Notes: generated by a model from the letters alone, not told the origin. Shown: positions 26,020 through 35,968, numbered from the stretch's first letter. The stretch is DNA of 64,000 bases from Persephonella hydrogeniphila (GCF_900215515.1 NZ_OBEI01000002.1:248001-312000), one strand, 5' to 3'. Program-made: numbers and translations.

Positions 26020-27423
26020 ATGAGAAAGTTTAGTGATATACTCCTTGAAAGAGATAAAAATGATATCTTCCGTTTTTCTCCTGTTCATGAAAGTATAGGA
26101 AATCCAAAATTTTTAAATTTTATCAGATCAGTTCTGCTGCTTTTAGTGCTTTATGCTATCATTTGGGGCCTGTTTTCTCCCAAAAATGCCTTTACTACAG
26201 GCCTTTTCTGGGGCCTTTTCTGGCCTTTTTTTATGGTAATAACTCTCCCATTTTTAGGAAATGTTTTTTGTATGGTGTGTCCTTATGGATTCGTCTCCAG
26301 AACAGTCTCTAAAATAGGTCTTAAAATGAAAATACCCAAATTCTTAAAAAACCCCTATATAGGATTTTCCTTGCTTGTTCTTCTCTACTGGACACCTCTT
26401 TATCTCTTTCCGGGAGTTTTCAGGAATTCGTTTGTAACTGCTGTATTTTTCTTATTGTTTTTCATTTTAGCTGTTGGTGTTTCATACCTTTACTCAAACG
26501 GTGTTTTCTGTAAATATTTCTGTCCTATAGGAAGAGTTGCTCCTGCGTTTGCAAGGGTAGGTTTTATGTGGCTTTCCACATACAATGACAGACTGTGTGA
26601 TACCAAATGTGATAAACCGGATTGTGCCTTTGCCTGTCCTTATAAGCTAAGCCCTCTTAAGTTCGATAAGAATAACTCTATGGAGACGTGTACTCTCTGT
26701 ATGGAATGTGCAGGAAGCTGTGAAGGAGTAAGATACTCAGTAAGAAAATGGTCTTCAAGCCTGCTTGAAAAAATACCAAATCCTAAAAGCTGGGAAGTAT
26801 GGATTTACATAATCTTGCTTGCTGTAATAACTATAACCATGAGATTCCATCATGGACTTGGACACTCAGCTATAAAAAAAGAGCTTCCTTGGTATCAGAT
26901 AGGCAAATGGCTTGAAACAACAACAGGGATAGGTAAGCCTTTTGACTGGGTGGGACTTGTTGCTCTATTAATGGCTCTGGGTATAACTCTTGCTCTTGTT
27001 CTTGGTGGATTTTATATAAGCTCAAAAATATTAAACAGATCATTTAAAGATGTATTTCTAAATTTAGGATATGCCCTTGCACCTCTTATGATAATAGGTA
27101 GCCTATCCCATGTTACCCATTTTTTCTTTACCGAGTACTACCACAAAGTAGTAAACGGCTTTGCACAGGCTTTTTTCCTTGATATTCATGTTGAGCCTCT
27201 ATCTTCCCATAAAGACAAATGGCTGAGGATTTTCTATATATTTCCATTTATTGCCGCTTTCTGGAGTGGATTTTTAATGTGGAGAAGGTTAGGATTTTTT
27301 GAGGTGACTGGAGGAAAGAAAATTACTGCTTACCTGTTTGCATCGTTGATAATTGTTTTTTATCTCGGTTTAACTGTCTTCCAGCTTTATATAAGATACT
27401 TCTCAGGGCATACTCATAGCTGA
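26020..27423 (+). CDS. Membrane polyferredoxin (NapH/CcoG-like 4Fe-4S protein)
   Basis: The protein of about 467 residues has eight or so membrane spans and four cysteine clusters: CMVCPYGF, CKYFCPIG, CDTKCDKPDCAFACPY and CTLCMECAGSCEG. This is the NapH/NosR/CcoG-type arrangement, with the second half of the protein holding further spans and conserved histidines (FHHGLGH, HVTHFFF, DIHVEP, HTHS end). It likely moves electrons across or along the cytoplasmic membrane. Coupling to the TonB receptor suggests reduction or import of a metal, which is inference. I chose ATG 26020 (AGGGGTG upstream) over GTG 26011. Confidence 0.8.
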   Translation: MRKFSDILLERDKNDIFRFSPVHESIGNPKFLNFIRSVLLLLVLYAIIWGLFSPKNAFTTGLFWGLFWPFFMVITLPFLGNVFCMVCPYGFVSRTVSKIGLKMKIPKFLKNPYIGFSLLVLLYWTPLYLFPGVFRNSFVTAVFFLLFFILAVGVSYLYSNGVFCKYFCPIGRVAPAFARVGFMWLSTYNDRLCDTKCDKPDCAFACPYKLSPLKFDKNNSMETCTLCMECAGSCEGVRYSVRKWSSSLLEKIPNPKSWEVWIYIILLAVITITMRFHHGLGHSAIKKELPWYQIGKWLETTTGIGKPFDWVGLVALLMALGITLALVLGGFYISSKILNRSFKDVFLNLGYALAPLMIIGSLSHVTHFFFTEYYHKVVNGFAQAFFLDIHVEPLSSHKDKWLRIFYIFPFIAAFWSGFLMWRRLGFFEVTGGKKITAYLFASLIIVFYLGLTVFQLYIRYFSGHTHS

Positions 27424-27476
27424 TAGATTGAAACTGATAGAGGGGAAAACTATATTAATAGAAACAGGGAGGGAGA

Positions 27477-28565
27477 ATGGAAGTTAAGGTAACATATGAT
27501 GGGCTTCGGCATATCTTTGAACTTATAAAAGAAAAGTACACAGTAATTTCTCCTGTTTTAAAAGAAGGAGTTATTCAGCTTGATAGTATTGAAGCTCTGG
27601 AACAGCTTCCTTCTGGATATACCCAGATAGAAGAAAAAAATTTTTACTCTGTTAAAAGATCTGGAGAAGGTATTTTTTCATATCAGAGACCTGTACTGCC
27701 CTTTAAAAGATTTATTAACCCTCCGGAGTTTACATTTTTGGTAGCAAAAGAAGAAAATGGAGAGATAAAATTTGAGCAAAAACTCCCTGAAAAAAAGCTT
27801 GCTTTTTTTGATATCAAACCGTGTGATCTGAAAGCTATCTGTATTCTTGATGATGTTTTTCTCAATAAAAATAATCATCCTGATATTTACTATAAAAAGG
27901 CAAGAGAAAATATCTTTATTGTTGCAGTAACCTGCTTTCATCCATCTGATGTATGTTTCTGTACATCTATGGGGCTTTCGTTGAAACCAGAAAAAGGTTT
28001 TGACATTCTGATAACGGAGATTGAGGATTATTTTATTGTTGAGTCAGGAACAAAAAATGGAGAAGAGATTTTAAAAAAGATCGAAGGGGAAGAGCTGACT
28101 GAAAAAGACAGAGAAAAGATCAAAGACAGGATAAAAGAAACTGAAGAAAAAATAAAAAGAGCAGTAAATACAGATAATCTTGCTAAACTGCTGTACTCAA
28201 AGATAGAGGATCCCTACTGGAAAGAGATAGGTGAAAGATGCCTCGCCTGTACATCATGTACACAGCTGTGTCCTACATGTTTTTGCTTTGATATAGTTGA
28301 AAAAAACGATCCTGTAAACAAGATTTCAGAAAGGATTAGAGTCTACGATTCCTGCTTCAGTCCGACTTTTGCAACAGTTCACAAATTTAATATAAGACAG
28401 AGTATAGCATCGAGATACAGACAATGGCTTATGCATAAATTTGCTTACTGGACAGACCAGTTTGGAGAGTTTGGTTGTGTAGGATGTGGAAGATGTATAA
28501 CATGGTGCCCTGCAAGTATTGATCTTACTGAAGAAATAAGTAGGTTTAGAGAAAATGATTGTTGA
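27477..28565 (+). CDS. hydB: Group 3b [NiFe] hydrogenase/sulfhydrogenase beta subunit (Fe-S)
   Basis: The 362-residue protein is related to sulfhydrogenase beta and anaerobic sulfite reductase subunit A. It has DIKPCDLKAI, a CFHPSDVCFCTSMG segment, and two ferredoxin-like clusters, CLACTSCTQLCPTC and CVGCGRCITWCPA, in the C-terminal third. It wires electrons from the nucleotide-binding gamma subunit to the hydrogenase pair. The start ATG follows GGGAGGGAG. The last 11 bases overlap the gamma gene. In Pyrococcus the homologous enzyme oxidises NADPH or reduces NADP and can also reduce sulfur or polysulfide. Confidence 0.9.
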   Translation: MEVKVTYDGLRHIFELIKEKYTVISPVLKEGVIQLDSIEALEQLPSGYTQIEEKNFYSVKRSGEGIFSYQRPVLPFKRFINPPEFTFLVAKEENGEIKFEQKLPEKKLAFFDIKPCDLKAICILDDVFLNKNNHPDIYYKKARENIFIVAVTCFHPSDVCFCTSMGLSLKPEKGFDILITEIEDYFIVESGTKNGEEILKKIEGEELTEKDREKIKDRIKETEEKIKRAVNTDNLAKLLYSKIEDPYWKEIGERCLACTSCTQLCPTCFCFDIVEKNDPVNKISERIRVYDSCFSPTFATVHKFNIRQSIASRYRQWLMHKFAYWTDQFGEFGCVGCGRCITWCPASIDLTEEISRFRENDC

Positions 28566-29358
28566 AAATCCATATATGCTTAAAAAATGTGAGATTATAG
28601 AAAAGATAAAAGAAACAACAGATACTTACACTTTTAGAATAAAAACAGATATACAGCCGATTCCCGGGCAGTACAACATGATTTATTATTTTGGAATTGG
28701 AGAATCTCCCATCACAGTAGCAGGAAAGAAAAGAAATATAATTGAGCATACCATAAGGGCATCAGGAGATGTTACTTCCCATGTAGATTCTCTTGAAAAA
28801 GGAGATTTTCTTTATCTCAGGGGTTCTTACGGAAATTACTGGAACATGGAAGAAGCAAAAGGAAAACAGCTTGTTCTTATATCAGGAGGCCTTGGTCTTG
28901 CAGCTTTGAAATGGATAAAAGAGGAAGCTATTAAGAGAAAAAAAGATTTTAAACAGATTCTTTCCCTTTACGGTTCAAAAAATTACGACTCCCTCCTCTA
29001 CAGATACCACTATGATAGATGGTTTTCACAGATAGATTTTCGAATAACCCTTGATAAGCCTGATCCAAGATGGAAGGGAGAAGTTGGCCTTATAACTGAG
29101 CTTATAAAGAAAGCAGAGATTGATAGAGATGCTGTTGTTTTTATGTGTGGCCCAGACCCGATGGTCAAGTTTTCTGTTATTGAACTTGAGAAAAAAGGAG
29201 TTTCTCTGAATAACATTTTTGTTTCAATGGAAAGGCATATGAAATGTTCAGTCGGAACATGTGGACACTGCATGTTTGGACCGTTTTTTGTCTGCAAAGA
29301 TGGACCTATTTTCAGATACAGTGAAATAAAAGAGTTTTTTGAAAGGAAAGAGGTATGA
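28555..29358 (+). CDS. hydG: Group 3b hydrogenase gamma subunit (FAD/NAD(P)-binding)
   Basis: This 267-residue flavoprotein of the ferredoxin-NADP reductase/dihydroorotate dehydrogenase K family has an FAD domain (PGQYNMIYYF), an NAD(P) domain (LVLISGGLGLAALKW; VFMCGPDPMVKF) and a C-terminal [2Fe-2S] site (CSVGTCGHCMFG with a later C). It passes reducing equivalents between NAD(P)H and the beta subunit. It overlaps hydB and hydD at start and stop, so all four subunits are translationally coupled. Confidence 0.92.
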   Translation: MIVENPYMLKKCEIIEKIKETTDTYTFRIKTDIQPIPGQYNMIYYFGIGESPITVAGKKRNIIEHTIRASGDVTSHVDSLEKGDFLYLRGSYGNYWNMEEAKGKQLVLISGGLGLAALKWIKEEAIKRKKDFKQILSLYGSKNYDSLLYRYHYDRWFSQIDFRITLDKPDPRWKGEVGLITELIKKAEIDRDAVVFMCGPDPMVKFSVIELEKKGVSLNNIFVSMERHMKCSVGTCGHCMFGPFFVCKDGPIFRYSEIKEFFERKEV

Positions 29359-30098
29359 AAATAGGAGTTTTCAAGTTTGCTTCCTGTGATGGTTGTCAAC
29401 TTGCATTTTTTGATATATCAGACAGGCTTTTGGCTCTTCCTGTTGAGATTGAATATTTTCTTGAAGCTCAGTCTGAAAATAAGTTTGGAGAGTTTGATCT
29501 ATCTTTTGTAGAGGGTTCTATATCAACTCCAGAAGAAGAAGAAAGAATAAAAGAGATAAGAAAAAAAAGCAAAAGGGTTATTACAATAGGAGCATGTGCA
29601 GATTCTGGAGGAATACAGTCTATCAGAAATTTTATGAATTTTAATGAGGTTTTATCTTCAGTTTATCCAAGCCCAGAGTATATAAAAAGTCTTGAGAAAT
29701 CAAAACCTGTATCAGATTATATAGATGTTGATTTTGAGATCAGAGGATGCCCCATAAATAAAGAGCATCTGTATGAGAGTATAGTTTCTCTTCTTATGGA
29801 TAAAACACCTTCTCTCCCTGAGTATCCTCTCTGTCTTGAGTGCAAAAGAAACGGAAATCCATGTGTACTGATCTTAGGGAAACCATGTCTCGGAAGCATC
29901 ATAAAGGCTGGGTGTGGAGCGATATGTCCTTCTTATAGTACAGGATGTTACGGCTGTTTTGGTCCAATATCTGATCCCAATATAGACTCCCTGCAAGAGA
30001 TTTTTGAGGAAAGAGGGTGGGGTAATATCTTTAACAGGATTCTAACGAGTTTTAATGCGTATAACAACGTTTACAGGGAAAGATATGAAAAAGATTGA
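29355..30098 (+). CDS. hydD: Group 3b hydrogenase delta (small) subunit
   Basis: The 247-residue hydrogenase small subunit has no signal peptide and is therefore cytoplasmic. Fe-S ligand motifs include SCDGCQLAFFD at the N-terminus, GACADSGG, RGCPINKEH and a C-terminal set CGAICPSYSTGCYGCFGP. It holds the electron-transfer clusters next to the NiFe site. It overlaps hydG by four bases and the large-subunit gene by 14. Confidence 0.93.
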   Translation: MKIGVFKFASCDGCQLAFFDISDRLLALPVEIEYFLEAQSENKFGEFDLSFVEGSISTPEEEERIKEIRKKSKRVITIGACADSGGIQSIRNFMNFNEVLSSVYPSPEYIKSLEKSKPVSDYIDVDFEIRGCPINKEHLYESIVSLLMDKTPSLPEYPLCLECKRNGNPCVLILGKPCLGSIIKAGCGAICPSYSTGCYGCFGPISDPNIDSLQEIFEERGWGNIFNRILTSFNAYNNVYRERYEKD

Positions 30099-31377
30099 TA
30101 TTTTAACCAGAGTTGAAGGTGAAGGAAGAATATGGATTGAGACAGAAAAGGGGAAGGTAAAAGATGTTGTTCTCAATATATTTGAGCCTCCCCGTTTTAT
30201 AGAAGGCATACTGAAAGGAAAAAGCTACGACGTAATACCTCATATAACAGCAAGAATATGTGGAATATGTCCAGTTGCCTATCAGATGAGTGGAATTCAG
30301 GCAGTAGAGGATGCCTTTGGTGTATCTGTTTTACCTGAAGTAGAAGCCTTGAGGAAAATTTTTTATTACGGAGAGTGGATACAGAGCCACGGTATACATG
30401 TTTTTTTTCTTCATTTGCCAGACTTTTACGGAAAATCCTCTATATTTGAGATAGCAAAGGAAGATAGAGATACATTTCTTAATGCTCTCAGGATAAAAAA
30501 TATAGGCTCAAAGATAATAGAGATTATAGGAGGTAGAGTCTCTCATCCTGTCTCTGTTGTTGCAAGTGGTTTTACGAAATATCCAGAGAAAAAAGAACTT
30601 GAAAATATTTTACCTGACATAGAAAAGGCTTTAGAATACAGCATTTATTTTGTTAAAAAGTTTTCAAGGTTTTCTTTTCCAGAAGATGATATAGGAGATA
30701 TTCATTTTGTCTCCCTTTATAAAGAAGATGAGTATGCAATTCTTAATGGAGATATAATCTCCAATAAAGGACTAAAAATAACAAAAGATGAGTTTAAAGA
30801 GTGGTTCAAAGAGTTTCAGGTTCCCTATTCAACGGCGAAAAAATCAAGAATAAAGGGAGAAGAAATCTATATAGTAGGTGCAATCGCAAGGTTTAACAAT
30901 AATTTTGAAAAGTTATCTGAAAATGCTTTGAAAGCAGCAAAAGATATAAATCTAATCCCGCCAGTTAAGAACAGCTTTAAAACTATTCTTATAAGACTAA
31001 TTGAGATAATTCATTCCCTTGAAAAGGCAAAAGAGGAGATAGAAAACTATATAAAGCCATCAGGAAATATTTCTGTAAAACCAAAAAAATCAAAAGGAAC
31101 AGGAGTCTCAGAAGCCCCAAGGGGAATTTTATGGCATGAGTACTCTTTTGATGAAAATGGTCTAATCCAGACAGCAGATATTGTTCCCCCTACTTCTCAA
31201 AATCAGGATATTATGGAGATTACAGTAAAGCAAAATCTTGAAAAATCAGGTATACCAGATATAGAAAAAATGATTGAAGAAGCTGAAAAAGTTGTCAGAA
31301 ACTTTGACCCCTGTATTTCCTGTGCGACGCATTTTCTGAAAGTGGACAGGAATCTGAAAAATTGCAAGATTTTTTAG
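30085..31377 (+). CDS. hydA: Group 3b hydrogenase alpha (large, NiFe) subunit
   Basis: The large subunit of about 430 residues carries the NiFe site: RICGICPVAYQMS (L1) near residue 65 and DPCISCATH (L2) near the end. Fourteen residues follow the final His, a plausible C-terminal peptide removed by a maturation protease. The ATG at 30085 gives the family N-terminus MKKIDILTRVEGEG and has a GGGAAAG site; an upstream ATG at 30055 is less likely. The stop overlaps the 3' end of the convergent broken toxin gene. Conserved group 3b order (beta-gamma-delta-alpha) is kept. Confidence 0.94.
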   Translation: MKKIDILTRVEGEGRIWIETEKGKVKDVVLNIFEPPRFIEGILKGKSYDVIPHITARICGICPVAYQMSGIQAVEDAFGVSVLPEVEALRKIFYYGEWIQSHGIHVFFLHLPDFYGKSSIFEIAKEDRDTFLNALRIKNIGSKIIEIIGGRVSHPVSVVASGFTKYPEKKELENILPDIEKALEYSIYFVKKFSRFSFPEDDIGDIHFVSLYKEDEYAILNGDIISNKGLKITKDEFKEWFKEFQVPYSTAKKSRIKGEEIYIVGAIARFNNNFEKLSENALKAAKDINLIPPVKNSFKTILIRLIEIIHSLEKAKEEIENYIKPSGNISVKPKKSKGTGVSEAPRGILWHEYSFDENGLIQTADIVPPTSQNQDIMEITVKQNLEKSGIPDIEKMIEEAEKVVRNFDPCISCATHFLKVDRNLKNCKIF

Positions 31378-31634
31378 TAGATTTCTCCCCTGTGGGCAAT
31401 CCTGATAATAAGAATAATAAGCTCGTTTTCTCTTTCTTCAAAAATAACGCTGTATTTTCCAACTCTTAGCCTTTTTAGACCTTTCTATTTCCCCTTCAGA
31501 GTTTTTATATTGTTTTTTAGCAAAGAAGGATTTTGGGCAAGAATATCTAATTTATCGACTATTAACTTTTGTATGTGCTTTGGGAGTTTTTCTAATTCTT
31601 TAAATGCAGTTTTAGTAAACTCTATTTCGTACAT
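31374..31634 (-). pseudogene. RelE/ParE-family toxin broken by one amber stop
   Basis: The frame starts MYEIEFTKTAFKELEKLPK and, after a single in-frame TAG at 31485-31487 (codon 50), continues as KGLKRLRVGKYSVIFEE and ends HRGEIY. Without that stop it is a normal 86-residue RelE-like toxin. The antitoxin gene ends at 31635, one base before this ATG, and is intact. The toxin has probably been silenced by point mutation. It overlaps the 3' end of hydA by four bases. Confidence 0.8.
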
Positions 31635-31865
31635 TTAATCTAATCCAAGCTGTTTTTTAACTTCTTCAAATGGAATAAGTTCAGATTTCCCCTCTTCAAC
31701 AGCCTTTAGCCTTTTCTCTGCAATTTTCACATCGAGATAATCAAAATAGTACATAAGAGCGTCCCTGATAATATGGCTCTTTTTCTTTCCAAGTTCTTTT
31801 GCAATATCATCAAGCTCTCTTACTATCTCCTCATCTAATGAAATATTCAGCCTTACATGTGCCAT
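31635..31865 (-). CDS. RelB-like ribbon-helix-helix antitoxin (partner toxin broken)
   Basis: The 76-residue protein has an N-terminal ribbon-helix-helix (ARLNISLDEE-type strand, here VRLNISLDEEIVRELDDIA, then KKSHIIRDALMYY) and a charged C-terminal toxin-binding tail ending KKQLGLD. It is a paralog of the antitoxin at 35735-35968. I chose ATG 31865 over GTG 31871 because GAGGTG precedes it at a good distance. It is intact although its toxin is not. Confidence 0.8.
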   Translation of the reverse strand: MAHVRLNISLDEEIVRELDDIAKELGKKKSHIIRDALMYYFDYLDVKIAEKRLKAVEEGKSELIPFEEVKKQLGLD

Positions 31866-31924
31866 TTTCACACCTCTTTTTACACAAAATTTTACATAAA
31901 AAAGTACTGCAAAAACTTTTTATT

Positions 31925-32269
31925 TCAAATATCCATTTCAAGACTCATCAGATACATATCTTCCCCATCTATCACCTGAAGATTAAACCCTTCACACTCT
32001 GGACATACAAATCTGTAATTCTCAATAACAAACTCCTTCCCGCAGTCTTCACATTTTGCGACAACATCCTGAATTATCATCTCAAGCTCTGCATTTTCGC
32101 ATATTGTTTTTTCTTTAAATGTATCAAATGCTATTTTTAAAAGATGAGGTTCTATTCCAGACATTTTTCCTATTTTGACTACTACTTTTGAGACAGATCT
32201 GGCGTTATTCTGTCTTGCATTCTCCTCAATCAATCCAATTAAGCTCTGAACTACTGAAAACTCATGCAT
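31925..32269 (-). CDS. hypA: HypA, nickel-insertion zinc protein
   Basis: The 114-residue HypA works with HypB to insert nickel into hydrogenase. The start [10 protein letters not shown] holds the nickel-binding His2 (with Glu3), and the zinc site is CEDCGKEF plus CPECEG. It overlaps the end of hsdM by eight bases on the same strand. Its natural neighbours hypE, hypD and hypC are 15-19 kb further on, beyond the restriction/toxin-antitoxin block. Confidence 0.95.
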   Translation of the reverse strand: MHEFSVVQSLIGLIEENARQNNARSVSKVVVKIGKMSGIEPHLLKIAFDTFKEKTICENAELEMIIQDVVAKCEDCGKEFVIENYRFVCPECEGFNLQVIDGEDMYLMSLEMDI

Positions 32270-34694
32270 AAATTTTATATCCCAATTCTTCTAAAAATTG
32301 GTTAAGTTTTTCTAATTCATTATTTCTCTCTAACTCGATTACTTTTAGTGGTTGGCTGTATTTATCGTATAAATTTTCAAAAACTCTAACAATGTCTTTC
32401 TTTTTATCGTTTAAATATTTCTCAAGTTGGTTGTGGGCTAATTCGTAAAATTTATTCAGTAGTATTTCTTTTATTTCTTCTTCTGTTAGTATTTTTCTTT
32501 TTTCTTGAACTTTATCTTCAAGTTCTTTTTCAAACTTTTTAAGCTGTTTTTTTAAATTCTTTAACTCTTTTTCAGTTTTTTCTATTTTTGATAGAAGCTC
32601 TTTATATTTTTCAGCTTCTTTTTTTCCACTTTCTGAAAATTGCAAGTCTATAATTAAATCTTTTAAATATTTTTTTACCTGTTTTGCTGTCTTTTTACCT
32701 TGTTCTTCCTCGTCCCAGTCCTCAATTTCATCTAAGTATTCGTTTAACTGTCCTTCTACTTTTGCTATTTTCTCCTCAATATTTTCAATCTCTAAAATTT
32801 CTTCTTTAAAAAATGCCTTTTTTATCATTTCATCTGTTATTAGGTTTTTATTCCAGCCTGTTGAAATAATACTTTTAAAATCGTATTTTAGCTCTTCCCA
32901 CCAGTTCGCAAATATTCCGATAGCCTTGAATCTGTCTAAGACGCCAAGTTTGGTAATTCTTTTTTCTAAACTATTTAAAGACTTATTTTTAAACTCTGCT
33001 ACTTTTGTGCCTTTATTGAAAGATTTTATCTCATTTTCTATGCTATTCCACCAGTTTTCTAATACTTCTTTATGTCTATCAAAAATACTTTTTACACTTT
33101 CACTGCTTTCAACAATATCTTTTATGTTTTCTTTCTCTATATTTTCTAAAAACTCAAAATATTCTTCGTTTTTTTCTTTTAGGATTAAATCTAAAGGAAA
33201 ATTGAATTTATCTAAGAGAGGTTTATGAATTTCTAATTCTCTTTTGGGAACTCCTCCATAGATATGGGCTTTTACATCTTCTATTTCTGGTTCTGGTGAG
33301 TTATCAACATACCTTCTAATATTCAGGTTAAAATCATTTTCCTCAATTTCTTTTAAATCAACTATTCTTGAGTATTTATGTATTTCAAGTTTCTGGTGGT
33401 AAACAGTTGCTATTTTTTCTATATCCTCAGGTCTTAAGTAGTTTTGGTTTCTTCCTTCTCCGTATTCTCTGTCTGCATTTATAAAGAGGATTTTATTTTT
33501 CATCTCTTGGGATTTGTTTTTGTTTATAACGATTATACATGCCGGTATTCCTGTGTTATAAAACAGTTTTGGAGGAAGTCCTATAATTGCCTCAATTAAA
33601 TCATCTTTTATTATTCCTTCTCTTATGATTTTTTCTTGATTTCCTCTAAATAAAACTCCGTGTGGCATTACTGTAGCTAAGATTCCATCAGGTTTTAAAC
33701 TTGCTATCATGTGCTGTAAAAACATAAGGTCTGCTTTTTTTCCGTTTTCTGGGGTAAAACCATACTTGAATCTTTCAGGAAATTCCATTCCTGCTTTTGT
33801 GTAGTTTTGGGAAAATGGTGGATTGGCGAGAATTCTATCAAATTGTTTTATGTATCCGTTTTCTTTAAATGCTGGATTTGTTAAAACATCTTCGTTTTCA
33901 ATATGGGCATCTGGTATATCGTGGAGTATCATGTTCATCTTACAGATAGACCAGGTTATACCGTTTAGTTCCTGTCCATAAAGGCTTAATTTTGATGGAT
34001 CTTGTCCGTTTTCCTCTACAAAGTGCCTTGCTTCTATAAGGAAACCGCCGGAACCAACTGTTGGGTCGTAAACTGTCATTCCTTCTTTTGGTTCTACGAT
34101 TTTTACCATTAATTTTTTCACACTGTCAGGGGTATAAAACTCTCCTCCTTTCTTTCCTGCTGAATCTGCAAACTGTCTCAGTAAATACTCATAAGCAGCT
34201 CCTAAAAGGTCTGGAAATTCAAAGTCTTCATTTCTTAGTCTATATTTATTGAAATGATGAATCAGATCTATAAGTTGCTGGTCTTTTAGTTTTGTTTTTC
34301 CTTTTGGTGCGTTGAAATCTATATGTCTTAAAACTCCATCAAGTTCTGGATTTGCTTCTTCAAGCTTCCTTAATGCAAGGTTTAACTGATTTCCTACATC
34401 TTCTTTTAGTATAAGAATATTTTCCCATCTGCTTTCTGATGGCACAAAGAATGTATCTCCGTAAGTATTTGGGTCTTCTAAAAACTCTTTTATAGTTTCT
34501 TCATCATATCCTAAACTTTTAAACTCTGCTTCTAATTTTTCCCTTTTTTCTTCAAATACATCTGATAATCTTTTCAGGAAAAGCATTCCAAATATGTATT
34601 CTTTATATTCTGATGCATCCATTTTGCCTCTTAATATGTCTGCAGCTTTAAAAAGATGTGTTTCAAGTTGTTGTAATGTTAATTTTTCATTCAT
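32262..34694 (-). CDS. hsdM: Type I restriction-modification DNA methylase (HsdM) with long coiled-coil tail
   Basis: HsdM provides N6-adenine methylation for the type I complex. The protein of about 810 residues has an HsdM N-terminal helical domain, [14 protein letters not shown], the SAM motif [13 protein letters not shown] and the catalytic NPPFSQ. The last 330 residues are Lys/Glu-rich coiled coil, making it clearly longer than a typical HsdM (about 500-550). I chose ATG 34694 (GAGGA six bases upstream); an ATG four codons earlier is also possible. hsdS and hsdR lie 2 and 5 kb upstream with toxin-antitoxin genes between. Confidence 0.92.
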   Translation of the reverse strand: MNEKLTLQQLETHLFKAADILRGKMDASEYKEYIFGMLFLKRLSDVFEEKREKLEAEFKSLGYDEETIKEFLEDPNTYGDTFFVPSESRWENILILKEDVGNQLNLALRKLEEANPELDGVLRHIDFNAPKGKTKLKDQQLIDLIHHFNKYRLRNEDFEFPDLLGAAYEYLLRQFADSAGKKGGEFYTPDSVKKLMVKIVEPKEGMTVYDPTVGSGGFLIEARHFVEENGQDPSKLSLYGQELNGITWSICKMNMILHDIPDAHIENEDVLTNPAFKENGYIKQFDRILANPPFSQNYTKAGMEFPERFKYGFTPENGKKADLMFLQHMIASLKPDGILATVMPHGVLFRGNQEKIIREGIIKDDLIEAIIGLPPKLFYNTGIPACIIVINKNKSQEMKNKILFINADREYGEGRNQNYLRPEDIEKIATVYHQKLEIHKYSRIVDLKEIEENDFNLNIRRYVDNSPEPEIEDVKAHIYGGVPKRELEIHKPLLDKFNFPLDLILKEKNEEYFEFLENIEKENIKDIVESSESVKSIFDRHKEVLENWWNSIENEIKSFNKGTKVAEFKNKSLNSLEKRITKLGVLDRFKAIGIFANWWEELKYDFKSIISTGWNKNLITDEMIKKAFFKEEILEIENIEEKIAKVEGQLNEYLDEIEDWDEEEQGKKTAKQVKKYLKDLIIDLQFSESGKKEAEKYKELLSKIEKTEKELKNLKKQLKKFEKELEDKVQEKRKILTEEEIKEILLNKFYELAHNQLEKYLNDKKKDIVRVFENLYDKYSQPLKVIELERNNELEKLNQFLEELGYKIYA

Positions 34695-34715
34695 TGGTTT
34701 CCTCATCTTTTGAGT

Positions 34716-35138
34716 TCAGTTTTTAATAAAATCTGTTGGAGTGTAGATTTTTATATCCGGAGAATAAAATTCTTTGTCATTTGTCAAAATCAAATCACAT
34801 TTTTCTTTTTTTGCTAAAACATATTGCAGAGTATCCTCTAAATCTTTAAATTTCGGGTCTGTTTCTATTAATTCTAAAGCTTGTTTGACTTCATGATTTG
34901 AAAAAGGAATGAGAATATATACATTTAAAGCGTCTTCTATATCTTTTAAAGCTTCTTTACCATGCTTTTTTCGTAGAACATAATAAACAGTAGTAATTAA
35001 ATCACAACTGGTATATAAATCCACTTTTTTTAATAAAAGATGTCTAATTGCTTTTTCAGAAGAAATACTTTCTTTCCGTGATTTATCAAATGTATCAATA
35101 ATAACGTTAGCGTCTACAAATATTCTTTTAATATTCAC
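34716..35138 (-). CDS. PIN-domain toxin (VapC-like)
   Basis: This is a 140-residue PIN nuclease: IFVDANVIIDTFD, a central acidic region and CDLILTNDKEFY give the conserved Asp/Thr-Asn set. Such toxins cleave RNA. The start is GTG (35136-35138) with GAGGA upstream. It overlaps the antitoxin gene by 11 bases. The frame is intact. It lies between hsdM and a RelE module. Confidence 0.85.
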   Translation of the reverse strand: MNIKRIFVDANVIIDTFDKSRKESISSEKAIRHLLLKKVDLYTSCDLITTVYYVLRKKHGKEALKDIEDALNVYILIPFSNHEVKQALELIETDPKFKDLEDTLQYVLAKKEKCDLILTNDKEFYSPDIKIYTPTDFIKN

Positions 35139-35388
35139 TACCCATTTCCTCTTTCAGTTCTTGAAAAGTCTTATTTTCTGTAACACCTGCAAAAAATTCT
35201 GCCCTTTTAGTTATTCTTTCAAATGCTTCTAATCTTTTTTTCATTTTATACTCTTGGAGTTTCTCTTTTAGAAGTTCCTCAATTATGGTACTTTGGGGCT
35301 TATTGTAATATTTAGCCATCTCTTTTAGTTCTTTTTCTATGCTCTCAGGAAGAACTATTGTTTTTCTAACTTTTTTATCTTTTATCAT
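35128..35388 (-). CDS. Ribbon-helix-helix antitoxin of the PIN toxin
   Basis: This is an 86-residue protein starting KKVRKTIVLPESIEKELKE, a ribbon-helix-helix with QSTIIEELLKEKL, and an acidic C-terminus (TFQELKEEMG). Its position and overlap with the PIN toxin make it the cognate antitoxin and probable self-repressor. The start has a weak GGAGTG site. Confidence 0.8.
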   Translation of the reverse strand: MIKDKKVRKTIVLPESIEKELKEMAKYYNKPQSTIIEELLKEKLQEYKMKKRLEAFERITKRAEFFAGVTENKTFQELKEEMGSEY

Positions 35389-35457
35389 TTTTTACACTCC
35401 GATTTGATTTTATACATACTAAATATATGCATAAAATTTTAATACATCAAATCTTAA

Positions 35458-35742
35458 TTATTCGAGATTTAGATTTTTGTAGATATTTTTTCTTTTTCCT
35501 ATCCTTAAAATAAGGATAATTAACTTATCATTTTCTACTTCAAAAATTGCTCTAATTTTTCTTGAAATGACAAAACGATAATATTTTTCATATCCTTGAA
35601 GACTTTTGACTTTTTTAGTTCTTTTTAAAATATCAAAATTTTCAGCCAAATATTTTAATCTTTCAGCAATAAAAACTCTTTCATCTATAGGAAATTTTTT
35701 TAAGTTTTCTTCAGCAACTTCAGAAATTAAAAGCTCATACAT
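35458..35742 (-). CDS. relE: RelE/ParE-family toxin
   Basis: This is a 94-residue RelE-like mRNA interferase or gyrase toxin with the RelE fold: a helical N-terminus (EENLKKFPIDERVFIAERL), a VKSLQGYEKYYRFVI strand pair, and a IRAIFEVENDKLIILILRIGKR core. It overlaps its antitoxin by eight bases. It is an intact counterpart of the broken toxin at 31374-31634; the two antitoxins are also related. Confidence 0.85.
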   Translation of the reverse strand: MYELLISEVAEENLKKFPIDERVFIAERLKYLAENFDILKRTKKVKSLQGYEKYYRFVISRKIRAIFEVENDKLIILILRIGKRKNIYKNLNLE

Positions 35743-35968
35743 CTATTCCAAGCTCCTTGAATACTTCATCAGCTTTTTTAACTTTTATTTTTCCTTCTTT
35801 TATATCTTTGCTTACTTTTTCTGCTATTAATCCATCTATATAGTCAAAGTAAAAATCAAGTGCTTTTTCTATTATTTCACTTTGGGTAGTTCCTAATATT
35901 TTTGCTATATTCTCAAGCTCTTTTGCAAGATTTTCATCCATACTTATTAATTTTTTTGTTGTAGCCAT
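35735..35968 (-). CDS. relB: RelB-like antitoxin
   Basis: The 77-residue protein has a ribbon-helix-helix start (KLISMDENLAKELENIA, SEIIEKALDFYFDY) and a C-terminal toxin-binding tail KADEVFKELGID. The ATG at 35968 has a GAGGTTAATGTT site and gives the family N-terminus MATTKK; an upstream ATG at 36031 is less likely. Its 5' side shares an AT-rich region with the divergent mazEF pair. Confidence 0.8.
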   Translation of the reverse strand: MATTKKLISMDENLAKELENIAKILGTTQSEIIEKALDFYFDYIDGLIAEKVSKDIKEGKIKVKKADEVFKELGIDV

